A DNA stretch of 64,000 nucleotides from Cololabis saira. Lineage: Eukaryota > Chordata > Actinopteri > Beloniformes > Belonidae. Within the stretch, counting starts at the first letter, position 1. Each line of letters starts with the position of its first letter. The stretch covers positions 7,267,125-7,331,124 of the forward strand of contig NC_084599.1 in the NCBI RefSeq assembly GCF_033807715.1, in the 5' to 3' direction. Positions 51,045 to 60,174 of this stretch are shown here, piece after piece. Position numbers and translations under genes: made by a program. The notes under the pieces were generated by a model that was given only the letters and a program-made list of their open reading frames with translations, was not told the DNA's origin and searched no databases.

Positions 51045-52682
51045 TGTTGGACTATTGGACTAATATGATTATGAATTCATGACATATGTGAGTGGGTGAA
51101 CATTTCTCTTGGGCCAGTAAAGGGCCAAAGCCAAGCCAAAGTTTATGCTGCATGACTCCAGACCAGATAACAAACTCCAGGGGGTTTACGACACCTGGGA
51201 GGGGGGTCAGGCGCAGTATAGCCCCCACAAACCCAGCAGGGTTCCTGCCAGACCTGGAGGAACAAAGGAAAAGACAACGCAAAGGGACCAGGAACAGACT
51301 CCCTGGGGTGACGACACCAGGGGGGGTTCAGACAATATGGAGCCCCAGGAAGCGAGCCCTGAAGGGGGGGACTGTCCCTCTCAGTAAAACCGCCCCAAGC
51401 CCAAAAGCGGGAAGCACCCAATCACTTGCCAGGGGCTGGTGACATCACGCAGCCCGCGGAACTCAAACTCCCGTCCTGCCCAGTGCTCACTCTCTCTCCC
51501 TCAGCCAGCGGACCGGACAAGACGTGCCTGCCGACCGAGGCAGCCACGGCCGCATCTACCCATTTATTCCTGAGCGCTGCGACGAGACGGGGGGGGGAGC
51601 CGCTTCGAGCCTGGAGTGTCCGGCGGAGCGTAAGACCCGTTACCACGGAGCGCACTGCGCTCCCAAGTTTCTCTCTTTTCTAATTTCTCTCTCCGCTCTA
51701 AGTTCTCTCCCGAGGAGGGCCTGATCCTCCGGTCAGCCTGCCAGCTCAGCCCGAGGAGCACCCAGCCACCTGTGTCCGTGAGGCCCACGCGCTCAGGAGC
51801 CCGGACGGGAGCCCGCAAGTCCGACGAGTGGACTGGATCCCCGCGCGCACCGAGACGCCGTGATAGGCTCCGTTGACCAGGGCGGGATCGCCCGGCTGCT
51901 GCACCCCTGTCTTTTTATTTCTTCAGAGTCGAAGGAGAAGAGAGAGAGACGAGAGACTGCTTGGACTGAAAGCCGAGAGGAACGAGGCCGCATCGGACTG
52001 GAACCCCCGACAGAACCCGCTCCAGATGCAGAATCCAGAGGAGACGTGAGGCTGTGTTTGGGCGATCAGTCAGTTAGAACGGTGTAAAGCTGAACTTATG
52101 TTTAATGAGATTACTGTATGCGTATTACTGTACGTTATCATTATTGTGTTCTTTATCATCTTTATTATTATTACATTTGATTCTCTTCTTTTCATTCCAT
52201 GCATTTAACGTTTATGTTTCATTTTATTGATTGTTGTTTTTCTTGTTAGTTAATGGTTTTGTAATAAGGTAGTTTCTGCCATCAGGTTTATTTGGGTGTT
52301 GCGTTTATCATCTTTTGACACCCGTATGTAAATAAATTCTGATTGATTTCTTTATGAGTGGTTGTGTTATTTCATGCAAGATTTGGTCACAAATTGATTT
52401 GTTTAAGCAGAGCCTAGTGTTCGGATATCACGCCTTCACTGTTATTCTGTAAGATTTGCTGTTCTGCAGGATAATTCAAATCATAATGAGACTGATTTTC
52501 TGCTGTTAGTTATCGAATCCCACCGGAAGTAAGGCCCCGGCGGTGGTGCCCCTACGAGAATTATCATTTTTGATAATACAATTTGATAAATAGTCAACTT
52601 TATTAATTATTAATAATTCTTTAATAGAATTATCATTAGCCTTGATAACTGGACAGCCAAGCTACCTATGAGTTGCACAACA
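51045..52682 (+). repeat. 5' LTR, 1,638 bp
   Basis: Starts TGTTGGACTATTGGAC and ends GAGTTGCACAACA, so the termini are the inverted pair TGTTG/CAACA. By line-by-line reading it is identical to 56685-58322 (offset exactly 5,640). Inside, 51400-52050 is GC rich and 52100-52680 AT rich, with an AATAAA at 52331 and an inverted cluster of GAATTATCA/TGATAA words near 52557-52650. Open frames inside it (for example 51092-51442) occur identically in both LTRs and show no family signature. Confidence 0.97.
52331..52336 (+). promoter_or_regulatory. Polyadenylation signal in 5' LTR
   Basis: AATAAA in GTATGTAAATAAATTCTG. It is the best candidate signal for the R-region end in each LTR. Function is inferred only from the motif and position. 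Confidence 0.45.
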
Positions 52683-52689
52683 TAAATGA

Positions 52690-52707
52690 TGCCGCCCGTG
52701 TGAGGCT
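52690..52707 (+). promoter_or_regulatory. Putative tRNA primer binding site
   Basis: Seven bases after the LTR comes TGCCGCCCGTGTGAGGCT. This resembles the primer site TGGCGCCC..GTGGGGCT used with tRNA-Lys but with a mismatch at the third base and a 2-base gap. No better TGG-starting site is seen within 20 bp of the LTR. Tentative. Confidence 0.35.
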
Positions 52708-53397
52708 CTCGATAACAATATTTGTGACCAAGTCTGTATGAAATGATTGAACATTAATTGTCATCAGAAGAAAAATATTTTTTATTTTTCTTCCCCTCAT
52801 TATCTGATTCCTACGGTTATTTTAAAACCTCCCTGTTCTCTGCAACCTTGCTTCACTGAAGTTAATGGTTGGTTTTGCTTCAAGTTCTTTAAATTCTATT
52901 AATAGAACTTTGTCGGGATTACCCCATGTGAGTTATTAATCTTTCGGATTAATTTCTACCGTGTTTGTTAAATTGAATCTTTAATTTGGTGGCATTTAAA
53001 TTTTAATCCACCTTATTGATTCTCTTTTGTTTTTTTTGTGCTTCCAAGGTTATCTCAATTCTGTTTATGATAACCAAGAACCCAACTGCTTTGAGGCACA
53101 TATCAGAGTTGGCTCAGTCTCTCATGCTTCATTTATTGTCTCATTCCTCCTAATCTGGGTGATAACGTGAATCTACTTCATTACTGAGTGTTAATCTCTT
53201 GGCAGAGTCGCAAGCGAAACACTGGTGTCCGGTTCGTGAACTGCGTGTGGTGTACAAGGCAGGAAACTCATCGCATTTGGACGCAGAGCCAGCAGAGGTG
53301 ACCAGAGGTTGACTAAGGGACCTTCAGGCAAGTTCCGTTTGAATAGGAAGCTTTTCGCCAGGTTCCCTTCCTTCCCGGGCCCCTGGCCAGACGCGCG
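52708..53397 (+). other. Untranslated leader of the LTR element
   Basis: About 690 bp between the putative primer site and the gag start. T-rich at first, then more balanced, with a GC-rich last 60 bp. It should contain packaging signals, but none can be identified by eye. Confidence 0.6.
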
Positions 53398-55161
53398 ATG
53401 ACTAGCTCAGGTAACCATGAAGGGGAAGCCGAGGCTTCCCCCAGCGTCACTTTTTCCGACACTCAAGAAGTAATTGCACGTATGATGGAAATACCCAGAG
53501 AAGAACTGTTTACGATAAATAGCTATAACCTCCAAACCTGCGAGGAGAAGATAGTGGAGCTCGTTAACTTTGCTAAAAACCCGACCAAAAAACTCCTTAA
53601 AGCCGACATTTTGGGCCAGCTGGCCTTATTAGGGCAATGTAAGGCAGAACTGCAGGCGGCGGAGCACGGGGATAGAATTAACGAGTGGCGAGAGAAATAT
53701 GAGGCAGAGAGGCTGGAAAATTGTGATTTGCAGAAAGCGGTTGGAAGCTTGAGGGGCCTCTTAGCTGCGGCTCGAGCACAAATCGAAGACGAATCATCGG
53801 ACGCCGAGGGTCCCCCTGCGCAGAGGGCCCCGAACGCAGGACCAGCTTCAACAGCTGGACTGCCTTCGGGACCGGCTGCTAACTCACGATCCCCCGAATA
53901 CCCTTACCTCCGACCGCAGGCCAGACAGCTGGCAGCGGAAAGGCGCACGGTTAGCCCAGAAATGATCCCTCCAGGGAGGAGCCGCGGTCAGGGCGTACAA
54001 TATCGGAGAGAATTTGATTCAAATCCCTGGCCGAGTCGAAGTCGTCGCTATGCCTCGGATGACCCGCTGTTTTTCGAGCCGGAACCCACTCGGGGTTACC
54101 GCTCGGTCCTCAGCTCACGGCAGAGGACCCCGTCTCCGCCCTATCGGAGAGAACGTCCCCCCCCACGTTACAGGGGACGCCATCACTGGGAAAGCTCAGA
54201 TGATGAAAATGATGGACCAGCTCCGTTCTACGGGCACGGTCTTCGCACGCGCCAAATAGAGTCTCTGGCGAGAGACATAGAGCGTTTTGACCCCCACATC
54301 AAAGGATCTAACATTGATGACTATTTGAGGGAGGTTGAACGATGCTTGCTCGACCTCCCGGGAGCAACTTCCCGGGAGAAAATGAAATTAATCTGGAAGA
54401 CTACTTCCAGAAGCGTGCATGTTTTCCTGGAGACCCTTCACCCTGACACAAGAGATCGCTATTCAGCTTTATGTCAGGCGCTGCGTGAAGAATACTCAAT
54501 ATTTTCTGATCGGGCATCCGCCACCTTCGGCGCTTTTGCGATCAAACAAACGAGGTCCGAACAACCGAGAGATTACTACTGGCGACTTCGGGCTGCCTAC
54601 TTCCAGGGGTGCAACGCCCCAGGTTTAGAGGAGGAGCAGGCATTTAAGTCCCTTTTCCTGCATAACCTTCACGATAGCATAAAGTATAATGTAACCATGT
54701 ACTGTAAAACTAGGGACCTACAGATGCGGGACATCAGAAGGTACGCACAGATTGCCTGGGAAGCTAGGGCGCGACCAGCGAGGGCCCCTGAGCATGATAC
54801 CGAGGTGCTTGCAGTCCAGAGAACTGAGAACCGTCACGTAGAGTCCGGAGACGAGGTTTTCCGTGCCTGGACTGGACCTGAACCAGGTTCCAGGGACCAC
54901 TACCAGCCTCGCCCGCCGCCAGGTCAGTCAGAGTACCAACCACAGTACAGGTTAGAGCAGCATGACGAAGGGGGGTCTAACTACCCGGCCAGACAGTATG
55001 ACGAGTATGAAACCGCTGCGCCGAAATACATTAAAAATAGACGGAAGCGCCACAAAGATGACCTCATCGAGGACGTGTGCCAGGCCCTCGAGGGATTAAT
55101 TAAACCACCTCGCTCCTCCGGGCCCCCTGAGGACCGGGGCACCAGGCCACCGATAGAATGA
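53398..55161 (+). CDS. gag: Gag-like capsid protein of the LTR element, intact
   Basis: 587 residues, ATG to TGA. Residues 45-132 are charged and helical (EEKIVELVNFAK, AELQAAEHGDRINEWREKYE), likely a coiled coil. Residues 140-265 are a disordered Pro/Arg/Ser-rich linker. Residues 286-455 form a helical block (IESLARDIERFDPHIKGSN, DYLREVERCLLDL, LCQALREEYSIFS, DYYWRLRAAYFQG, AFKSLFLHNLHDSI) that fits the capsid region of Gypsy-type or retroviral Gag. A basic patch (KNRRKRHK) lies near residue 545. No CCHC zinc knuckle is present, so RNA binding may rest on basic segments. The protein should assemble particles around element RNA. The start is the first ATG of the open frame, after a GC-rich leader. 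No frameshifts, in contrast to pol. Confidence 0.88.
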   Translation: MTSSGNHEGEAEASPSVTFSDTQEVIARMMEIPREELFTINSYNLQTCEEKIVELVNFAKNPTKKLLKADILGQLALLGQCKAELQAAEHGDRINEWREKYEAERLENCDLQKAVGSLRGLLAAARAQIEDESSDAEGPPAQRAPNAGPASTAGLPSGPAANSRSPEYPYLRPQARQLAAERRTVSPEMIPPGRSRGQGVQYRREFDSNPWPSRSRRYASDDPLFFEPEPTRGYRSVLSSRQRTPSPPYRRERPPPRYRGRHHWESSDDENDGPAPFYGHGLRTRQIESLARDIERFDPHIKGSNIDDYLREVERCLLDLPGATSREKMKLIWKTTSRSVHVFLETLHPDTRDRYSALCQALREEYSIFSDRASATFGAFAIKQTRSEQPRDYYWRLRAAYFQGCNAPGLEEEQAFKSLFLHNLHDSIKYNVTMYCKTRDLQMRDIRRYAQIAWEARARPARAPEHDTEVLAVQRTENRHVESGDEVFRAWTGPEPGSRDHYQPRPPPGQSEYQPQYRLEQHDEGGSNYPARQYDEYETAAPKYIKNRRKRHKDDLIEDVCQALEGLIKPPRSSGPPEDRGTRPPIE

Positions 55162-55213
55162 CTAGGCGGACCCACCCCCCCAGCCGTGGCCAGGATCTGC
55201 ATGGTGGGGGTGG
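55159..55213 (+). promoter_or_regulatory. Candidate stop-codon readthrough signal between gag and pol
   Basis: The gag stop is TGA at 55159-55161, followed by CTAGGC. UGA-CUA is a known efficient readthrough context (used by alphaviruses and some vertebrate mRNAs). Ten bases downstream CCACCCCC (55172-55179) can pair perfectly with GGGGGTGG (55206-55213), an 8-bp GC-rich stem with a 26-nt loop and the usual spacing for a stimulator. The frame after the UGA stays open for 469 codons. Function is inferred. Confidence 0.6.
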
Positions 55214-56571
55214 ACAGGGCAGCGCGTGCAGGCGCACGCCCCCCTTCTCTGATTTCCCTCGGTAAACTGGTCCGTAATGGACCGGATCGGCGTGTTGATT
55301 GCTCATCAGTTCTTAACAGCTGTGTTTGTGTCCTTGCTTTCCTAGATACCGGTCCCGGGATCAGACCCATAAGTCCCGCCTACGTTTTCTCCTTAGATGC
55401 CGTGCCATTCTCGGGGGCCCCGAGACCACTTGAAGGTCGTGAGGGACTCTTGTCTTTAGATTGGCAGGCCGGTGCTTTGCCCCACGTCATGCCCCCTCTG
55501 GGACCGAATCCGGAACCAGAACCCCCGCCCCCAGGGGACGGGGACCGAAAGGTCAGCCAGGTACCCCTCGTCAACCACACCCCCTTCTTGCCCTCGTGGG
55601 AAAGGGGGGGGTCAGGTTTGTGCAGCTCCCAAATAGTGGAGACTGCAGCACGCGCACGCATGACAGTTTCAGGGTCACACTTGCGGGTGGATCGTGGGGG
55701 GACGGTCCCGAAATCCTTGGGAGGGAACCGTTATCTCCTCGCTGCCACCTGCTGGTTTACCAAATGGGTGATTACTGTCCTCCTACTGAGCCATGTTTTC
55801 AGCCGCCGGGGGGCTCCCCGGTTGGGTGGTCCGGACAGAATCACACATTTGGCCTTAAATGTCATGACAGCTCCCTTTGACTCCCGGTCCCCACGTCAGA
55901 TCAAACGAGCTAATCTAACTCTTGTCCATATGCTGCTAGATCTTAGGGTCGTCAGGTCCACGCCACACCGCTCGGTTGCGATGACACCACTCGAACGGAC
56001 GGCTGGTCAGCAAATGAAGTTGCCACTTCACCCGTTGTACCCGCCTGACAATGTTAGTGTCGCCTCCGCTAGCACCGCGCGCCAGTATGTGACAGACCTG
56101 CGTGACCACCCTCGGTCGACTTTTGCATGGGCACAAAGGAACACAGACGCCGGCGCTGAAGGCACCGGGCCTTACCATGATCGTACGTCCTCTCGAGAGT
56201 ACCAAATAGGGAACGAGACTTCCTTCTTCCGTTACGGTTCTGTTACGGGACAGACCCCTCCGATCCGTTTCCTTCCTCAGCACCGCTCTGCCAAGGGATT
56301 AACACGTAGTAAACACCCACTGAGCCTGGTCTGCTACTGGCAGTTACGTATCACGGGTCTGAAATCCAACGAACCTCCCCTTTTCTTTCCAGTTTTTCTT
56401 TTATTTTTACCTTTTATCTACCTCACCTTAAGAAGTGATTTCACCGTATTATGCGATTTAACCATTTTTGTATTATTTGAATGTGTTTTGTTCATTTTCA
56501 TACTCTTACACCGTTGCATAGATGATTCTGATCTGCCCAGACAAAGCCTCCCACGCTATGCTAACCTCTGA
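55162..56571 (+). pseudogene. pol: Pol remnant: protease-like motif plus shortened integrase, no RT
   Basis: Same frame as gag, 469 codons without a stop. An LDTG motif at 55342-55353, preceded by hydrophobic VLAF, looks like the active site of a retropepsin. RT and RNase H are absent. Integrase text starts near 55700: GNRYLLAATCWFTKW (the Asp normally in this D.FTKW segment is Cys-Trp here), then GGPDRITHL (the second Asp kept), RQIKRANLTLV (the Glu of the usual GQVERAN is Lys), STPHRSVAMTPLERTAG and YVTDLRDH. Two of three catalytic acids and several segments are lost, so it cannot be active. The last 60 residues before the end include hydrophobic runs near 56386-56515. It is odd that the frame stays open. 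Confidence 0.75.
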
Positions 56572-56675
56572 ACTCTTAAGTACTGTACCCCTCTGCCAAC
56601 CAGGACTGCATCTCATGGACTGTTGCACTGTTGTTAGATTTGACAACCAGACCCTGCATTCCCGCCGTCAAATCT
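56572..56675 (+). other. Short 3' untranslated part of the LTR element
   Basis: About 100 bp between the pol-remnant stop and the purine tract. No coding signal and no envelope gene. Confidence 0.6.
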
Positions 56676-56684
56676 AAGGGGGGA
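56676..56684 (+). promoter_or_regulatory. Polypurine tract
   Basis: AAGGGGGGA directly precedes the 3' LTR start TGTTGG. This is where plus-strand DNA synthesis is primed in LTR elements. Confidence 0.85.
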
Positions 56685-58322
56685 TGTTGGACTATTGGAC
56701 TAATATGATTATGAATTCATGACATATGTGAGTGGGTGAACATTTCTCTTGGGCCAGTAAAGGGCCAAAGCCAAGCCAAAGTTTATGCTGCATGACTCCA
56801 GACCAGATAACAAACTCCAGGGGGTTTACGACACCTGGGAGGGGGGTCAGGCGCAGTATAGCCCCCACAAACCCAGCAGGGTTCCTGCCAGACCTGGAGG
56901 AACAAAGGAAAAGACAACGCAAAGGGACCAGGAACAGACTCCCTGGGGTGACGACACCAGGGGGGGTTCAGACAATATGGAGCCCCAGGAAGCGAGCCCT
57001 GAAGGGGGGGACTGTCCCTCTCAGTAAAACCGCCCCAAGCCCAAAAGCGGGAAGCACCCAATCACTTGCCAGGGGCTGGTGACATCACGCAGCCCGCGGA
57101 ACTCAAACTCCCGTCCTGCCCAGTGCTCACTCTCTCTCCCTCAGCCAGCGGACCGGACAAGACGTGCCTGCCGACCGAGGCAGCCACGGCCGCATCTACC
57201 CATTTATTCCTGAGCGCTGCGACGAGACGGGGGGGGGAGCCGCTTCGAGCCTGGAGTGTCCGGCGGAGCGTAAGACCCGTTACCACGGAGCGCACTGCGC
57301 TCCCAAGTTTCTCTCTTTTCTAATTTCTCTCTCCGCTCTAAGTTCTCTCCCGAGGAGGGCCTGATCCTCCGGTCAGCCTGCCAGCTCAGCCCGAGGAGCA
57401 CCCAGCCACCTGTGTCCGTGAGGCCCACGCGCTCAGGAGCCCGGACGGGAGCCCGCAAGTCCGACGAGTGGACTGGATCCCCGCGCGCACCGAGACGCCG
57501 TGATAGGCTCCGTTGACCAGGGCGGGATCGCCCGGCTGCTGCACCCCTGTCTTTTTATTTCTTCAGAGTCGAAGGAGAAGAGAGAGAGACGAGAGACTGC
57601 TTGGACTGAAAGCCGAGAGGAACGAGGCCGCATCGGACTGGAACCCCCGACAGAACCCGCTCCAGATGCAGAATCCAGAGGAGACGTGAGGCTGTGTTTG
57701 GGCGATCAGTCAGTTAGAACGGTGTAAAGCTGAACTTATGTTTAATGAGATTACTGTATGCGTATTACTGTACGTTATCATTATTGTGTTCTTTATCATC
57801 TTTATTATTATTACATTTGATTCTCTTCTTTTCATTCCATGCATTTAACGTTTATGTTTCATTTTATTGATTGTTGTTTTTCTTGTTAGTTAATGGTTTT
57901 GTAATAAGGTAGTTTCTGCCATCAGGTTTATTTGGGTGTTGCGTTTATCATCTTTTGACACCCGTATGTAAATAAATTCTGATTGATTTCTTTATGAGTG
58001 GTTGTGTTATTTCATGCAAGATTTGGTCACAAATTGATTTGTTTAAGCAGAGCCTAGTGTTCGGATATCACGCCTTCACTGTTATTCTGTAAGATTTGCT
58101 GTTCTGCAGGATAATTCAAATCATAATGAGACTGATTTTCTGCTGTTAGTTATCGAATCCCACCGGAAGTAAGGCCCCGGCGGTGGTGCCCCTACGAGAA
58201 TTATCATTTTTGATAATACAATTTGATAAATAGTCAACTTTATTAATTATTAATAATTCTTTAATAGAATTATCATTAGCCTTGATAACTGGACAGCCAA
58301 GCTACCTATGAGTTGCACAACA
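56685..58322 (+). repeat. 3' LTR, 1,638 bp, identical to the 5' LTR by eye
   Basis: Starts TGTTGGACTATTGGAC after the polypurine tract and ends CACAACA before CTGGAATGG. I found no difference from 51045-52682 when comparing the two blocks line by line. Polyadenylation signal AATAAA at 57971-57976. Confidence 0.97.
57971..57976 (+). promoter_or_regulatory. Polyadenylation signal in 3' LTR
   Basis: AATAAA, the counterpart of 52331-52336. This is the copy that would end the element's transcript. Confidence 0.5.
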
Positions 58323-58518
58323 CTGGAATGGCAGCTAAACTCATATTAACAGAGCGATCGGTACTGACTGCTCACGATGAAGCCACAGATGATGAAAATG
58401 TGGTGATTTGATGACACAATGTTTTCTAAAGCTATAGTGATGCTTCCTGTCTTTGTGGTACGCTAGACAAACTGGTGCTAGCTATTGCTTCATATTCAGA
58501 AAAAAGGTATGAGTGTGA

Positions 58519-58676
58519 TCATCCATCCATCCATCTATCCATCCATCCATCCATCCATCCATCCATCCATCCATCCATCCATCCATCCATCCATCCATCC
58601 ATCCATCCATCCATCCATCCATCCATCCATCCATCCATCCATCCATCCATCCATCCATCCATCCATCCATCCATCC
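58519..58676. repeat. (CATC)n microsatellite
   Basis: About 39 CATC units with one CTAT variant near the left end. No Rex3 sequence adjoins it, unlike the array at 26700. Confidence 0.97.
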
Positions 58677-59655
58677 CTTCTTAGACACCAAAAGCACTGC
58701 TGTTAAATATTGCTCAACCAGCATTTTCTTTCTGTTTGTACTGTTGAGAAGACAGTTCTTTACTATCACACCAATTATGGAAATCTTTTATTGTTCCTTT
58801 GCGTAGGATTTGGATAATTACATCTGTGCATTTCGTAATGACACGCCTGATTGTGTCTGCACAAGACGCTAGCATACATAATCACAGGCAAAATCCCATT
58901 AGGAAGAAAAGAGGCCATTATTATGGAAATGACCGTTGGGTGACAAGAATTCAGCAGGGTAAAGAAAGTACATAATCCTGTCATAGACATGGTGTGAAGC
59001 CACCCGCTCCTTATTTCCTCCCATGCAAGACAAAGAAATGTGAGTTTTATAAACATGCTATTATGTCGGGGGAGTGACATTTGGCAATGAGTTGCTAATT
59101 AATCCCATCTTTCTGCTCTTTGACACTGTGGGTAACGGCAGGGTTAAGAGTGCTAAATAACTTAACTGTTTTTGTTTTTTGTGTGTTCTTTTTGTTGTTT
59201 TTTTACCTTCACCGAGGGAACACGCTCACCTTGGATTACTAGTGTCAAACTGAACCTGCATCTGTTTGTTTTGAGAAAAGCTTTGATACTCACAGTAAAG
59301 AGGCAGCCTCATAAAATCGTGCCACATAAATCAATACATCCCATTAACTTAGGACGTCGTCTACAGCGGTAATTGAGAGACTAGCCTCAGAGAGAGGATC
59401 TCCTTCTTTAGACATTTCTCCATCAGCAGGGATTTCTCAGGAAATGTGATCCATGCAGGACGCTACCCAGCTGGTCTCTGTCTCCACTGTGCTGCAGGAC
59501 TGGGAGTTCAGGGAAACAGAGAGAAGGGATCTGGACAGACACTCGCACAACCTGCAGGCCTGAGCATCAAGTAGCTTGTTGTCTTCAGTAGCTCAAAGGA
59601 GTTTTTTCATGTTAAAATAAGATTTTACAGTTTCATTTGGAAACCCAGATATCAC
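58677..59655. other. No gene seen; possible conserved non-coding stretch
   Basis: 58800-59120 is repeat-free with ATAATTACATCTG, CATTATTATGGAAATGACC and GCTAATTAATCCC words, resembling enhancer-like sequence. Nothing else recognised. Needs alignment. Confidence 0.3.
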
Positions 59656-60100
59656 AGTCTTGAGGCCGGGACACACCAACCGATTATCGGCCGTCGGCAG
59701 AGATCGGTGACTGGAGTCGGGTTGGTGTGTCCCGTGCAGTCGTCCGTCTGCGTCTGCGTTCATTATGGTCGTCAACCGGAAATGACGATGGTTAACATAG
59801 TAGCTAAACAGCGATGGCACAGACGCTACACTACACTCTATCATGCCATCGGTTTGGATTTGGATTGTGTTATATTTTCATGATTAGCATCATGTTTTCC
59901 ATCCTTCAGAAACACTGACTGATGACAGTGGGCTCTTTTCAGAACTCTAGACTATGGTGATCCGTAATTTTTGGTTGTTGGTACGCAGAACGTAAGCTCC
60001 AGTCGACATCAGGTTGGTGTTTTTTTGTTTTTTTGGACCAACTCGGGGAGACGAGAGCCGACAGTCGGCCCTCAAGTTGGTGTGTCACAACTCTTAGGGA
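59656..60100. mobile_element. MITE with GACACACCAAC ends
   Basis: Left part GGGACACACCAACCGATTAT; right part CAAGTTGGTGTGTCACAAC is the inverse of TGACACACCAAC. Subterminal CGGCCGTCGGC/CCGACAGTCGGCC words extend the symmetry, and TCGGGTTGGTGTGTCCC gives an extra internal inverted copy near 59718. No transposase. Ends approximate. Confidence 0.6.
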
Positions 60101-60126
60101 CATCAAGGACTGGTTTTTAACTGAGT

Positions 60127-60174
60127 GTTTTTGTTCTTGTTCTTGTTCTTGTTCTTGTTCTTGTTCTTGTTCTT
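60127..60174 (+). repeat. (TTGTTC)n hexanucleotide repeat
   Basis: About eight TTGTTC units. Confidence 0.95.

Larger units (their letters stand above)
51045..58322 (+). mobile_element. Full-length LTR retrotransposon with gag and a collapsed pol
   Basis: A 7,278-bp unit with two 1,638-bp direct LTRs, a putative primer binding site, a 715-bp leader, an intact gag-like ORF, a pol remnant in the same frame after one UGA, and a purine tract before the 3' LTR. The integrase remnant (FTKW, YVTDLRDH, TFAWAQRN words) resembles that of fish Gypsy-type elements. The RT and RNase H are missing, so this copy needs enzymes from a complete relative. I cannot show a clean target-site duplication: the flanks share only CTG. 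An endogenous-retrovirus origin is not excluded, but no envelope gene is recognised. Confidence 0.93.

Noticed and set aside
51092..52087. Several 60-116-codon frames in the LTRs, identical in both copies
   Set aside because: They repeat only because the LTRs are identical. They overlap each other in several frames and show no family signature.
56386..56520. Possible envelope transmembrane segment
   Set aside because: Hydrophobic runs are present, but T-rich DNA gives Phe/Leu/Ile/Val by composition, and no surface domain or furin-type site is recognised. Mentioned only as an oddity of the pol remnant.
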